Shown: positions 53,221 through 61,768, numbered from the stretch's first letter. The stretch: DNA of 64,000 nt from Halorubrum depositum (GCF_007671725.1 NZ_VCNM01000001.1:186001-250000); one strand, 5' to 3'. A program made the numbers and translations. Notes: a model not told the origin generated them from the letters alone.

Positions 53221-53513
53221 ACCGTCGGACGCGACGCGGTCGCTTCGATACCGTCCCTCCGTCGCGGTCACCTCGGCGCGACCGCTCCGATTCGGCCGCA
53301 TCGACACGATCGTCCCGGATCGTTCACGATTTCCTATCCGTCGTCGGTCGAAACGACCGGCGCGTTTCGGCACCGATGCCGACTACGCGTCGGTCCCGCG
53401 ATCACTGCGTTCCCGTTTTCGGGCGGTCTAAGCCGACTCAGGGCCTTTCCGGTGGTTTTCGACGATCGTTGAATAGGGGATTTATTATCGTCGAACTCGA
53501 CGCTTCGGACAAG
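53221..53513. other. Intergenic stretch between sdhA and a small regulator
   Basis: No gene is seen. The only notable motif is the AT-rich GATTTATTATCG (53479-53490) about 25-34 bases before the ATG at 53514, a likely TATA box of the next gene. Confidence 0.5.
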
Positions 53514-53732
53514 ATGATAGAGACACACACCGCGGCGCCGGCCCTGCCGCCGGAGCTGCAGTCGCCGCGCGCGAAGCTCGTGTACCTGTACCTGACGACG
53601 AACGGCGACGCGACCGTCTCGGAGATGGGCGACTCGCTCGGGATGAAGAAGATTTCGCTGTACAGCATCCTGAAGACCCTCAAGCGGGAGGGGATGGTGG
53701 ACTCCGACGGCGACACCTACGAACTGAACTGA
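53514..53732 (+). CDS. Small winged-helix DNA-binding protein (TrmB/MarR-like)
   Basis: A 72-residue protein that is mostly one winged-helix domain: QSPRAKLVYLYLTTNGDATVSEMGDSLGMKKISLYSILKTLKREGMVDSDGDTYEL, with the recognition helix around 43-55. Similar to small haloarchaeal TrmB-like proteins. It is preceded by a TATA-like box and follows the sdh operon, but whether it regulates the operon is not shown. Confidence 0.82.
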   Translation: MIETHTAAPALPPELQSPRAKLVYLYLTTNGDATVSEMGDSLGMKKISLYSILKTLKREGMVDSDGDTYELN

Positions 53733-53810
53733 TCCGGCCCGATCGCCGCTTCTCACCGACGCCCCGTGCCCCAGCGGAGCGTTTAGGGGCTCGCGGGACG
53801 CAGTGCGCCC

Positions 53811-54446
53811 GTGGACGCGAACCAACAGGAGCTCCGGAACCCGTTCGGGATGGACACGGCCTGCGAGAACTGCCCCGAGCTGTGCGACGCGCGGGAGCGC
53901 GTCGTCCACGGCTACGGCGACGTGGGCGCCGAGTTCCTCGTCGTCGGAACCGGGCCGACCGCGGCCGCCGAGGCGAACGGCGTGCCGTTCACGGGGTCCG
54001 GCAGCGGCGAACGCGTCCAGTCGATCTTCGCCGACCTCGGGTTCGTCCGGTCCGCGCCTGACGCAGCGGAGCCGGACGTCCAGAACGTCTTCTTCACGAG
54101 CCTGACGCGCTGCCGACACCCGGAGCGCGAGCCGACCGACCGCGAGGTCGACACCTGCGAGCCGTTCCTCAACGCGGAGATCCGGATGATAAACCCCCAG
54201 ATAATCGTCCCCGTCGGGGACCGACCGCTCCGCGAGCTCGCGGTCGAGTACACGACGCGGCGCCCGGACTCCTTCGACGTCGACGCCGAGCACGCGACGA
54301 CGATCCGCGGACGCGGCTTCGAGCTGGTGCCGATGAAGGAGCCGACCGAGATGACCGACGCCGAGGCCGACGCCTTCCGCGAGCACATGCGCGAGAGCGT
54401 GTTGAACCGGGACTACCGGCAGACCAAGGGGCGGCAGAGTCGCTGA
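53811..54446 (+). CDS. Uracil-DNA glycosylase family protein with Fe-S cluster
   Basis: A 211-residue DNA-repair enzyme of the thermophile-type Fe-S UDG group. Four Cys residues fit a 4Fe-4S pattern: C18-x2-C21 (CENCPELC) and C101-x14-C116 (RCRHPERE...DTC). The active-site loop GTGPTAAAEANGVPFTGSGSGER near 46-68 corresponds to GxGPG(E/A) plus PFVG...G of this family. It starts at a GTG at 53811; no better ATG lies upstream. It should remove uracil from DNA, possibly with divergent base choice. Confidence 0.87.
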   Translation: MDANQQELRNPFGMDTACENCPELCDARERVVHGYGDVGAEFLVVGTGPTAAAEANGVPFTGSGSGERVQSIFADLGFVRSAPDAAEPDVQNVFFTSLTRCRHPEREPTDREVDTCEPFLNAEIRMINPQIIVPVGDRPLRELAVEYTTRRPDSFDVDAEHATTIRGRGFELVPMKEPTEMTDAEADAFREHMRESVLNRDYRQTKGRQSR

Positions 54447-54524
54447 GAATCGAATCCGAATCGTCGCGACCCGCCGGTGTGGCGGTCCGCTCGCGCGACG
54501 GCCCGCCGGCGCCGCGACCCGCCG

Positions 54525-55700
54525 TCAGTCGTCGAGGTCGACGTCGTCGAGGATCCCCTCTGTCGCGTCCCGGCTGTCCGCGCCGAACGCGCAGTCGATG
54601 AGGATGTGCCCGCCGAGCGTCGACGGCGAGATCACTTGGTCTGCGCCGGCGCGCCGGAGCTTGTCCACGTTCTCCCGCTGGGTCACCGCCGCGACGATCC
54701 GCACGTCGGGGTTGAGCTGGCGGGCGGTGAGGATGGCGAGCGCGTCTCGCGCGTCGTCCTCGGTGGCGACGACGACCGCGCGGGCGCCGTCGAGGTTGAC
54801 CCGTTCGAGCGGCTCAACGTCGCTGGGGTCCGCGGTGTACACCGGAATCTCGCGGTCGGCGAGCCGCCGGGCGGCCGTCTCGTCGGGCGTCACCACGGCG
54901 TAGTCGACACCGTCGCGCTCGCTGAGTTCTTCGAGTATCGGTTCCGTCAGGTCCCCGTAGCCGAGCACGAGGACGTGGTCGTCGAGGAGGTCTATCTGTC
55001 TGTCTGTCATCTTTCCGAGCGCCTTGGAGAGCTGCGCCTCGATGGCGGGCGTGAGGAGGACCCCGAGCGCCACCGCGAACGCGGCGACGTTCATCACGAG
55101 CGAGGAGAGCACGAACAGCTGGGCGATGTCGGCGGACGCGCCGGCCTGCGGCGTCACGTCCCCGTAGCCGACCGTGGAGGCGGTGACGACGGTGAAGTAG
55201 AAGGCGTCGACGATCGTCTCCACCCCGTTGAACTGGTCGCGGAGCGCGTACGTGCCGACCGTCCCGTACGAGACCGCTGTCACGAGCGCAGCGCCCGCCG
55301 CGAGCTGCGTCGGTGACGGGGAGAAGCGCCGGTCGAACCGCCCGCGGTTGTAGACGAGCGGGGGCACCGACAGGACCGACAGCGCCACCAGCGGGAACGA
55401 GAGCACCGACGCCTGCATCAGTCCCTGAATCGCGGTCAGCGGCAGCAGGATCGCCGTGGAGTGCCAGCCCACCCGGTAGCCGTTCTTCAGCGCGAAGCCG
55501 CTCCCGAGCATCGCGAAGCCGGTGATCGTCCCGGTGAACCCGACCGTCTGACGGACGACGTCGGGGACGAGCGGGGCGAGCGGCCCGTCGACGCCGAGCC
55601 CGCCGATCTGGGCAAGCCCCGCGAGGATCGACAGGACCGCGACCGCGAACGTCAGGGCGATGGACGCCCGTACGGTCACCCAGTCGCGGGTCAGCTCCAT
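54525..55700 (-). CDS. Potassium channel with RCK (TrkA-N) domain
   Basis: A 391-residue channel. The N-terminal 115 residues hold about four hydrophobic helices; residues 135-225 form a two-helix pore with selectivity filter TVGYGD in VTASTVGYGDVTP. After the linker LSKALGKMTDRQ, residues 240-385 are an RCK/TrkA-N domain with VLVLGYGDLTEPILEEL, NAD-binding in form. It gates K+ flow in response to a bound ligand. A TATA-containing palindrome 17 bases above its start codon divides it from two RCK_C genes going the other way. Confidence 0.9.
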   Translation of the reverse strand: MELTRDWVTVRASIALTFAVAVLSILAGLAQIGGLGVDGPLAPLVPDVVRQTVGFTGTITGFAMLGSGFALKNGYRVGWHSTAILLPLTAIQGLMQASVLSFPLVALSVLSVPPLVYNRGRFDRRFSPSPTQLAAGAALVTAVSYGTVGTYALRDQFNGVETIVDAFYFTVVTASTVGYGDVTPQAGASADIAQLFVLSSLVMNVAAFAVALGVLLTPAIEAQLSKALGKMTDRQIDLLDDHVLVLGYGDLTEPILEELSERDGVDYAVVTPDETAARRLADREIPVYTADPSDVEPLERVNLDGARAVVVATEDDARDALAILTARQLNPDVRIVAAVTQRENVDKLRRAGADQVISPSTLGGHILIDCAFGADSRDATEGILDDVDLDD

Positions 55701-55716
55701 ACCGGCCCGTCGCCGA

Positions 55717-55731
55717 GGTTTAACTTAAACC
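55717..55731. promoter_or_regulatory. GGTTTAACTTAAACC palindrome in the channel promoter
   Basis: A 15-base perfect palindrome (central C unpaired) centred 24 bases before the channel ATG, so it includes the likely TATA element of the leftward promoter. A similar but unpaired GGGTTTAAG lies about 28 bases before the rightward gene at 55824. Confidence 0.6.
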
Positions 55732-55823
55732 CCGCGAGGGCGAAACGGTGTCGGCGTCGAGGGCGGCCGCGACGCGGTCCCCGCGCCGACAGGGGTTTAA
55801 GCGCACCGCCGAGTGTGGGGCGT

Positions 55824-57119
55824 ATGTCACTGCCCGTCGAGATCGTCTTCGGGATCTACCTCGGGATCATCACGGGGATCCTGCCCGCGCTGGTCTCTGG
55901 GGTGCTCGGTTTCGTGTTCAAGTACGTCACCGGGGTGACGATCCCCGGGCTCGGGGTCGTCGTCCTCGCGCTCGCGATCGCCGGCATCAACGGCGGCCTG
56001 CTCGCCCTCAACGACGAGACGATCCGCTCGTCGGAGCGCGCGCCGGCGATCCTCACGGCCATCGTCGTCATTCTGATGATCTCGCTGTACGCGCACGCCC
56101 AGGGGGACAAGCTCGGCGCCACCGTCCCCAAGCGGCTCTCGCTCCAGCAGCTCCGCGACCGGACCCTCTCGACGGACGTCGTCGAGCTCGTCGGCGGTCG
56201 GGGGCGAGTCACCGTCGACGTCGCCGGCGAGGTGAACGACATGGAGGGGTACCCGCCGCTGCCGGCCGAGACCCGCCGCGCGATCGTCGACGGCGAGTGG
56301 ACGTTCCCGGCCGACCTCCCGCTCGTCGAGCTGGAGGACCGGTTCGCGGAGCGGCTCCGGACCGAGCTCGACCTGGCCGACGTCGCCGTGCGGATCGACG
56401 AGCGCGCCAACGCGACGGTGGCCGCGGCGCCGCCGACCGGCGCGCTGTCGAAGCGGGTCCCGCAGGGGAAGCGCGCGGTGTCGGTTCCGGCGCTCGTCCC
56501 GACGGGTATCGCTCGCGGCGACGTCGTGCGCGTGCTCGCGTCCGACCTCAGCGTGGACGGGACCGTGCTGGCCGCCAGGACGAGCGGGAAGCCGGAGCCG
56601 GGCGCGTCGAAGTCGGCGACCGACCCGGGGGAAGCGGGAGGCGATCCGCTCGGGACCGAACGGACCGACGCCGAGCCGCGAGGGGACGGCGACCCTCGAA
56701 CCGACGGCGGCGAGGCGCCCGCGGCCCCGCCGGCCGCGAGCGCTCCGACGACGACCGGGGGGGAGGGACGGGTGACGGTCGCAGTCGACCGGTCGGAGGC
56801 GAGCGCGCTGCTGCGCGCGGGTCGGGGGCGCGTCCTCGTCCTCTCCCGCGGCACGCGCCGGGAGTACGAGCTCACGACGCTGCTGCGTCGCGCGGGGAAG
56901 CGGTTCCGCAAGGTGTCCGTCGTCCCCGGCGGCCCCCTCGACGGCCACACGATCGGCGAGGTGGGCGTCCGCGAGGCGTACGACGTCGCCGTCCTCGCGG
57001 CGCGTCACGACTCGTGGACGATCGCGCCGAGCGGCTCGCAGCCCCTCTCCGCCGAGGACGAGCTGTTCGTCGTGGGGAGCCGCGACGCCCTCAACCGGTT
57101 CGCGGAGGTCGCGCGATGA
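55824..57119 (+). CDS. Membrane protein with C-terminal RCK_C (TrkA-C) domain
   Basis: A 431-residue protein. Three hydrophobic helices lie at about 7-34, 36-56 and 70-88, then a soluble domain. The C-terminal part (about 315-431) contains two regulatory blocks, ending VVPGGPLDGHTIGEVGVREAYDVAVLAARHD and LFVVGSRDALNRFAEVAR, typical of RCK_C domains that bind ligands. A low-complexity acidic/Pro linker runs about 255-310. It is probably a K+ channel or transporter regulator. Its last four bases overlap the next gene (ATGA). Confidence 0.82.
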   Translation: MSLPVEIVFGIYLGIITGILPALVSGVLGFVFKYVTGVTIPGLGVVVLALAIAGINGGLLALNDETIRSSERAPAILTAIVVILMISLYAHAQGDKLGATVPKRLSLQQLRDRTLSTDVVELVGGRGRVTVDVAGEVNDMEGYPPLPAETRRAIVDGEWTFPADLPLVELEDRFAERLRTELDLADVAVRIDERANATVAAAPPTGALSKRVPQGKRAVSVPALVPTGIARGDVVRVLASDLSVDGTVLAARTSGKPEPGASKSATDPGEAGGDPLGTERTDAEPRGDGDPRTDGGEAPAAPPAASAPTTTGGEGRVTVAVDRSEASALLRAGRGRVLVLSRGTRREYELTTLLRRAGKRFRKVSVVPGGPLDGHTIGEVGVREAYDVAVLAARHDSWTIAPSGSQPLSAEDELFVVGSRDALNRFAEVAR

Positions 57120-58462
57120 TCGCGTCCGCAGTCGCCGTCGCGCCCCCCGTCGATGTCGGCTTCGCGCGGCCGCGGCAGGCGGCGGTCACGCTCGTCACGT
57201 TCGCGGTCCTCTCGATACTCGTCGCCGGCGCGGCGGCGCTGACGTACCGGTGGTACTTCCGCGACGAGATCCCCGAGGGGGTCACCGTCCTGCTCGGCGT
57301 CTCCGTCGTCGCGTTATACCTCAACACGACCTCGCTCGGCGCGATCGCCGCCGGCGAGAGCCCGTCGCTGCTCGAACCGGAGAGCGTCTTCTTCAACGTC
57401 GTCTCGCTCGGCGTCGCGGCGGTGTTCGCTCCGGGCGGGCGGTACGTCGGCGATCGGCTCGCGGTCGACGTGTTCGCGCTCTCGGGGGCCAGGCAGCTCG
57501 AGGGCGAGCTGAGCGGCATCGTCCGAGCGGTCGGGCGGTTCACTGCCGTCACGCTCCCGTCGGCCGAGGAGATCAAGGACATGGACACCTACGACCCGGT
57601 GTCGCCCGAGAAGAAGGCCGAGATGGCCGAGAAGACCCTGCTGTTCGCGCGGAAGCTCTCCGGCGAGGAGCTCCGCGAACGGCTCGTCGAGCGGGTGAAA
57701 AGCGACCACGGCGTCGGGTACGTCGACGTCGACGTCACGGACGACGGCGAGATCGAGTACTTCGCGGTCGGCTCGCGCGCGGCGGGGCTCGGCCCGACGC
57801 TCGCGCCGGGGTCGGCCGCGGTCGCCGTGGCCGCGGACCCGCCGAACAACGCGACCGCCGGCGACGCGGTCCAGCTCTGGCGGACCGACCCCGAACCGAA
57901 GCGGATCGCCACGGGCGAGCTCCGGGGCGTCGCCGGCGACGCGGCGACCGTCGCGCTCGACGAGTCCGACGCGGAGGGGCTCACGGAGGAGGAGTCCTAC
58001 CGGATCGTGACGCTCCCGTCCGAGCCGCAGGCCGACCGGGAGTTCGCCTCGCTGCTCCGGAACGCCGACGAGACGATGGCGGCGATCACGGTCGGCGCCG
58101 GCAGCGCCCTCGCCGGGAGCACCGTCGGCGACGTCGAGGTCGTCGTCGCCGCCGTCCGACCGGAGAACGGGTCGGTACAGCCGATCCCGCGGCGCGGGTA
58201 CGCCTTCGGCGCCGGCGACCTGGTGTACCTGGTCGGTCGGCCCGACGCCCTCCGTCGGTTCGAGGCCGACGCCGGCGGGGAGCGGGCGGATCCGTCGAGC
58301 GTCACGCCGACGGCCGGCTCCGCCTCCGGACGGGAGGGGGTCGAACCGTCCGAAGAAGCTCCCGAGACCGAACCGTCCGCGGGCGACACTGAGACCGAGC
58401 CGGACGACGGGGATCGGACCGACACCGAAAGCGAGGCCGGCGAGGGGACGCAACGCTCTTGA
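57116..58462 (+). CDS. Membrane protein with RCK_C domain, second of a pair
   Basis: A 448-residue protein. Three hydrophobic helices (about 22-46, 57-76 and 92-106) are followed by a soluble region and an RCK_C-like domain about 300-395, with GAGSALAGSTVGDVEVVVAAVRPENG and LVYLVGRPDALRRFEADAG. The last 50 residues are an acidic disordered tail. It overlaps the upstream gene by the ATGA pattern, and the two have the same domain order, so they may form one membrane complex. The ion or ligand is not shown. Confidence 0.82.
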   Translation: MIASAVAVAPPVDVGFARPRQAAVTLVTFAVLSILVAGAAALTYRWYFRDEIPEGVTVLLGVSVVALYLNTTSLGAIAAGESPSLLEPESVFFNVVSLGVAAVFAPGGRYVGDRLAVDVFALSGARQLEGELSGIVRAVGRFTAVTLPSAEEIKDMDTYDPVSPEKKAEMAEKTLLFARKLSGEELRERLVERVKSDHGVGYVDVDVTDDGEIEYFAVGSRAAGLGPTLAPGSAAVAVAADPPNNATAGDAVQLWRTDPEPKRIATGELRGVAGDAATVALDESDAEGLTEEESYRIVTLPSEPQADREFASLLRNADETMAAITVGAGSALAGSTVGDVEVVVAAVRPENGSVQPIPRRGYAFGAGDLVYLVGRPDALRRFEADAGGERADPSSVTPTAGSASGREGVEPSEEAPETEPSAGDTETEPDDGDRTDTESEAGEGTQRS

Positions 58463-58484
58463 GGCGTCCGTGCGGGGTTCGCGT

Positions 58485-58769
58485 ATGGAGTGGAAGCTGT
58501 TCGCGGACCTCGCGGAGACCGCCGGCGGCCGCAACGTCGAGGTCGAGGCGTCACCGGGCGACACGGTCGGCGACGCGCTCGACGCCCTGCTTGACGCGCA
58601 CCCCGCCCTCCGGGACCGCGTGCTCGAAGACGGAGCGGTGGCCGACCACATCAACGTCCTCCGGAACGGGCGGAGCGTCCGCCACGACGAGGGATTGGAG
58701 ACGACGCTGGAGGAGGGGGACGAGCTGGCGCTGTTCCCGCCGGTAAGCGGGGGCTCGGTCGGGCGATAG
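58485..58769 (+). CDS. samp1: SAMP1-type ubiquitin-like MoaD family protein
   Basis: A 94-residue beta-grasp protein that strongly resembles Haloferax SAMP1: it begins MEWKLFADLAE, has DHINVLRNG in the middle and ends with LALFPPVSGG. SAMPs are attached to proteins through their C-terminal diglycine after activation by an E1-like enzyme, and MoaD members carry sulfur for molybdopterin. Here four extra residues, SVGR (91-94), follow the diglycine. Without processing it could not be activated, so either a protease trims it or it acts differently. The ATG at 58485 is chosen. Confidence 0.9.
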   Translation: MEWKLFADLAETAGGRNVEVEASPGDTVGDALDALLDAHPALRDRVLEDGAVADHINVLRNGRSVRHDEGLETTLEEGDELALFPPVSGGSVGR

Positions 58770-58808
58770 ATCGGTCGTTTCAAACGGTCGCGCGTCGCAT
58801 CACTCGGC

Positions 58809-59900
58809 ATGAGCGACGGCGACGGACACGACGAGAGCGACGGGCATGACGGTGAGCACGGCGACGACCCGCACCGCGAGGAGTTCCACGAGAACCCGGT
58901 CGGACACACGCGCGCGACGGCCGACATGACGGTCGGCGAGCTGGTCGAGGGGTACGGCGACGCCGGGATCGGCGCGGCGTCGGTCAACGAGGCGGGCGAC
59001 GTGCTCGCGGAGATGTTCGCGAACGAGGACTGCACCGTCTTCCTCTCGCTGGCCGGGGCGATGGTCCCGGCGGGGATGCGTCGGATCGTCTCGGACCTCA
59101 TCCGCGACGGCTACGTCGACGCCCTCGTGACCACGGGCGCGAACCTCACCCACGACTCGATCGAGGCGATCGGCGGGAAACACCACCACGGGCGGACCCA
59201 CGACCCCGAGAAGAGCCTCCGCGAGCACGACGAGGGGCTCCGCGACGAGGGCGTCGACCGCATCTACAACGTCTACCTCCCGCAGGAGCACTTCGCCGCG
59301 TTCGAGGGCCACCTCCGCGAGGAGGTGTTCCCGGCGCTGGAGGCCGACCCGGACGCCGAGGGCGACGGGAGCGCCGGGTCGGGCGACGGCGCCGTCTCCA
59401 TCGCCGACCTCGCGCGCGAGCTCGGTCGCGCGAACGCCGCGGTCAACGAGCGCGACGACGTGGCCGAGGACCCCGGCGTCGCCGCCGCGGCCTACGAGTG
59501 CGACGTGCCGGTCTACTGCCCGGCGGTACAGGACTCGGTCCTGGGGCTCCAGGCGTGGATGTACGCGCAGACGGCCGACTTCACGCTCGACGCCTTAGCC
59601 GACATGACGGAACTGACCGACCTCGCGTTCGAGGCCGACGACGCCGGCTGCCTGCTCGTCGGCGGCGGCGTCCCGAAGAACTTCACCCTCCAGACGATGC
59701 TCGTCACGCCGCGCGCGTACGACTACGCGGTGCAGATCACGATGGACCCGGAGGCGACCGGCGGCCTCTCAGGCGCTACCCTCGAGGAGGCTCGGTCGTG
59801 GGGGAAGCTGGAGAAGGACGCGCGCAACGCCTCCGTCTACGGCGACGCGACCGTCATGCTGCCGATGCTGATCGCGGCCGCTCGCGAACGCGTGGAGTAG
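58809..59900 (+). CDS. dys: Deoxyhypusine synthase
   Basis: A 363-residue enzyme that transfers the aminobutyl group of spermidine to a lysine in the translation factor aIF5A. The catalytic Lys is in CLLVGGGVPKNFTLQT near 295, and NAD-binding stretches TTGANLTHDSIEAIGG and FLSLAGAMVPAGMRRI are present. The N-terminal 25 residues are Asp/His-rich. It is a single gene; aIF5A is not in the window. The ATG at 58809 gives normal length. Confidence 0.95.
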   Translation: MSDGDGHDESDGHDGEHGDDPHREEFHENPVGHTRATADMTVGELVEGYGDAGIGAASVNEAGDVLAEMFANEDCTVFLSLAGAMVPAGMRRIVSDLIRDGYVDALVTTGANLTHDSIEAIGGKHHHGRTHDPEKSLREHDEGLRDEGVDRIYNVYLPQEHFAAFEGHLREEVFPALEADPDAEGDGSAGSGDGAVSIADLARELGRANAAVNERDDVAEDPGVAAAAYECDVPVYCPAVQDSVLGLQAWMYAQTADFTLDALADMTELTDLAFEADDAGCLLVGGGVPKNFTLQTMLVTPRAYDYAVQITMDPEATGGLSGATLEEARSWGKLEKDARNASVYGDATVMLPMLIAAARERVE

Positions 59901-59913
59901 TCCAGATCACTCG

Positions 59914-59929
59914 TAATTACATGCAATTA
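59914..59929. promoter_or_regulatory. AT-rich near-palindrome before the ribbon-helix-helix gene
   Basis: TAATTACATGCAATTA is palindromic except for one base pair. It overlaps the likely promoter (TTAGATTTTT lies next to it) about 34-50 bases before the ATG at 59963. An RHH protein binding its own promoter here is the simple reading. Confidence 0.6.
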
Positions 59930-59962
59930 GATTTTTGTGCCGGGAGCTACTGGTCCGACGCA

Positions 59963-60163
59963 ATGAGCGACTACACCACCATCTCGCTGCGGAAGGAGTT
60001 CGTCGCGGACGTCGAGGAGTACATCGAAGACGAGCCGTTCGGCTCGGTGAAGGAGTTCGTGAAGCACGTCGTCGTCCAGGAGATGGAGTCGGACGACGAG
60101 ATCAGCGAGGCGGAGGCCCGCCGTATCGGCCAGCGGCTTCGGGACTTGGGGTACGTCGACTGA
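59963..60163 (+). CDS. Ribbon-helix-helix transcriptional regulator
   Basis: A 66-residue protein with the RHH pattern: strand TTISLRKEFVADVEEYIED then two helices SVKEFVKHVVVQEM and EISEAEARRIGQRLRDLGYVD. CopG-type proteins of this size bind DNA as dimers and often control their own operon. The ATG overlaps nothing upstream; its stop overlaps the start of the next small membrane gene (TGATG), so they form one unit. A near-palindrome lies in the promoter. Confidence 0.85.
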   Translation: MSDYTTISLRKEFVADVEEYIEDEPFGSVKEFVKHVVVQEMESDDEISEAEARRIGQRLRDLGYVD

Positions 60164-60375
60164 TGAGCGTCGCCGACGGCGCCCCGATCGACCTGCCCGA
60201 GCGCGTGGACAGGGCCGACGCGATCCTCGCCGGTATGCCGCTGCTGTTCGTCGGCGGGTACGGCGCCGCGGCGGCGGTGGTCGAGGGGTGGGTGGTCCCC
60301 GTCGCCACCGCCGCGCTGGCGTGCGCGCTGCTGATGCTCGACGGGCTGGTCCGGAACCCGCCGCGCGCTCGGTGA
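60163..60375 (+). CDS. Small two-helix membrane protein
   Basis: A 70-residue protein with two hydrophobic helices (about 24-40 and 44-62) ending in RNPPRAR. Its ATG overlaps the RHH regulator's stop. No family is recognised. RHH plus a small membrane protein is reminiscent of toxin-antitoxin pairs, but the second gene has no toxin-like motif, so this is only a resemblance. Confidence 0.6.
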   Translation: MSVADGAPIDLPERVDRADAILAGMPLLFVGGYGAAAAVVEGWVVPVATAALACALLMLDGLVRNPPRAR

Positions 60376-60397
60376 GAGGGACGGCGACGCCGGCGCG

Positions 60398-61435
60398 TCA
60401 GTCCTCCCGCTCCTCCAGTCCGACCGCCTCGGCCAGCAGCGCGTGCGACTCCAGCGCGTCGTCGTGGTCGGGGACCGCGTGCTGGATCATCACCTCGTCG
60501 ACGCCGACGCGGTCGGCGAGCTGCTCGAGCAGCCCGGCGATCGTCTCCGGACCCCCGGAGATCGACCGCGGCCACTCCCCGTCGTCGAGCGTCGCGGGCG
60601 TCGGCTCCGGAACCCCGCCGAGTTCGTCGATCGCCTCCGCGACGCTCGGCGTCGAGTCGCCGAGGTCTCCCCGTTGCATCCGCCGGAAGGTCGCCTCCGC
60701 GGGGGCGCGACGGCGTGCGGCGGCCGCGTCGCTCTCGGCAGCGACCGCGTTGACCGCGATCATCCCCGTCGGCTCGTCGGGGCCAATGGGGAGCGCGCCG
60801 GGCTCGAACGCGTCGCGGTAGGCCGCGAAGGCGCGCTCCGCGAACCCGGGGCGGATGAATCCGGCGAAGCAGTACCGGAGCCCGAGCTTGCCGGCGATCT
60901 CCCCGCTCGCCGGGCTCGACCCGAGCACCCACGGGACCGGGGGACCGTCCCCGGAGCGCGGGACGCCGAGGTCGGCGTACTCGTGCTCGTCCGGGTAGTC
61001 GTCGTAGAGGTGGCTCACGAGCGCGCGGATCCGCTCTGCGTGGTCCTCGTTCGGGTTCTCGACGCGGCGGCTCGTCCCGAGCGCGCGGTCGGCGGCCGGC
61101 GGACCGTTCGCCCGGCCGACGCCGACGTCGACCCGCCCCGGCGCGAGCCCGTCGAGCGTCCCGAACGCCTCGGCGACCTTGAACGGGCTGTAGCGGTTGA
61201 GCAGGACGGCCCCGCTGCCGATGCGGATGTCGTCGGTCGCGCCCGCCAGCCGGCCGAGGAGCACCTCCGGGGTCGTCCCCGCGAGGCGGTCGGTCCGGCC
61301 GTGGTGCTCGGCGACCCAGAAGCGCGAGTACCCCAGTCGCTCCGCCTGCTCGGCGGCCGCGACCGTGTTCGCGAAGGCGTCGGCGGCGGTCCCGTCTTCC
61401 GGGACCGGCGAGAGGTCGACGACGGAGAGGTCCAT
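60398..61435 (-). CDS. LLM-class flavin-dependent oxidoreductase
   Basis: A 345-residue TIM-barrel flavin monooxygenase of the bacterial luciferase-like group. It opens LSVVDLSPVPEDG, has RFWVAEHHG at about 38-46, IGSGAVLLNRYSPFKVAEAFGTLDGLAPGRVDVGVGR (the main FMN/substrate region) and PWVLGSSPASGEIAGKLGL. It most resembles the single-component LLM subgroup of unknown substrate. The start ATG is at 61435. It is convergent with the preceding small gene. Confidence 0.9.
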   Translation of the reverse strand: MDLSVVDLSPVPEDGTAADAFANTVAAAEQAERLGYSRFWVAEHHGRTDRLAGTTPEVLLGRLAGATDDIRIGSGAVLLNRYSPFKVAEAFGTLDGLAPGRVDVGVGRANGPPAADRALGTSRRVENPNEDHAERIRALVSHLYDDYPDEHEYADLGVPRSGDGPPVPWVLGSSPASGEIAGKLGLRYCFAGFIRPGFAERAFAAYRDAFEPGALPIGPDEPTGMIAVNAVAAESDAAAARRRAPAEATFRRMQRGDLGDSTPSVAEAIDELGGVPEPTPATLDDGEWPRSISGGPETIAGLLEQLADRVGVDEVMIQHAVPDHDDALESHALLAEAVGLEERED

Positions 61436-61463
61436 GCCCGGGCTCGGCGACCGCCGGTAGTAA

Positions 61464-61520
61464 GGGTTCGGCCGGCGGCGGAATCGTGGGGTTCAGCCGG
61501 CGGCGGAATCGTGGGGTTCG
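61464..61520. repeat. 25-base tandem repeat, two copies plus partial
   Basis: GGGTTCGGCCGGCGGCGGAA plus TCGTG (61464-61488) is repeated with one change (A for G) at 61489-61513, and a partial third copy GGGTTCG follows. It lies between the LLM gene start and the L37e gene. It looks like a simple slippage duplication. Confidence 0.8.
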
Positions 61521-61591
61521 AGGGGTCCGCCGCGACCGGACCCGACGCTACGGGAGTCGAGCGGAAACGAGAGATCGAGAAAGCGTCGTCG

Positions 61592-61768
61592 TCAGTGGTC
61601 GCCGGTCTTCGACTGCCACGCGTAGTCGCGGCGCTTCGCGGACTTGCCGAAGCCGCAGGAGGAGCAGCGCTCCTTCTTGACGTGGTAGGACTTCTCGCCG
61701 CAGCGGCGGCACTTCACGTGAACCGTCTTGTTCTTCTTCCCCTGAGAGGGCGTTCCGGAGCCGGTCAT
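61592..61768 (-). CDS. rpl37e: Large ribosomal subunit protein eL37
   Basis: A 58-residue ribosomal protein, too short for usual length cut-offs. It has the four-Cys zinc ribbon [10 protein letters not shown]...[10 protein letters not shown] and the start [19 protein letters not shown] typical of L37e. The ATG overlaps the stop codon of the LSm gene upstream (ATGA). The LSm-L37e pair is conserved in many archaea. Confidence 0.95.
   Translation of the reverse strand: MTGSGTPSQGKKNKTVHVKCRRCGEKSYHVKKERCSSCGFGKSAKRRDYAWQSKTGDH

Noticed and set aside
60163-60375. Toxin of a toxin-antitoxin pair
   Set aside because: The RHH gene is antitoxin-like, but the partner is only a two-helix membrane protein without toxin motifs; kept as unknown.
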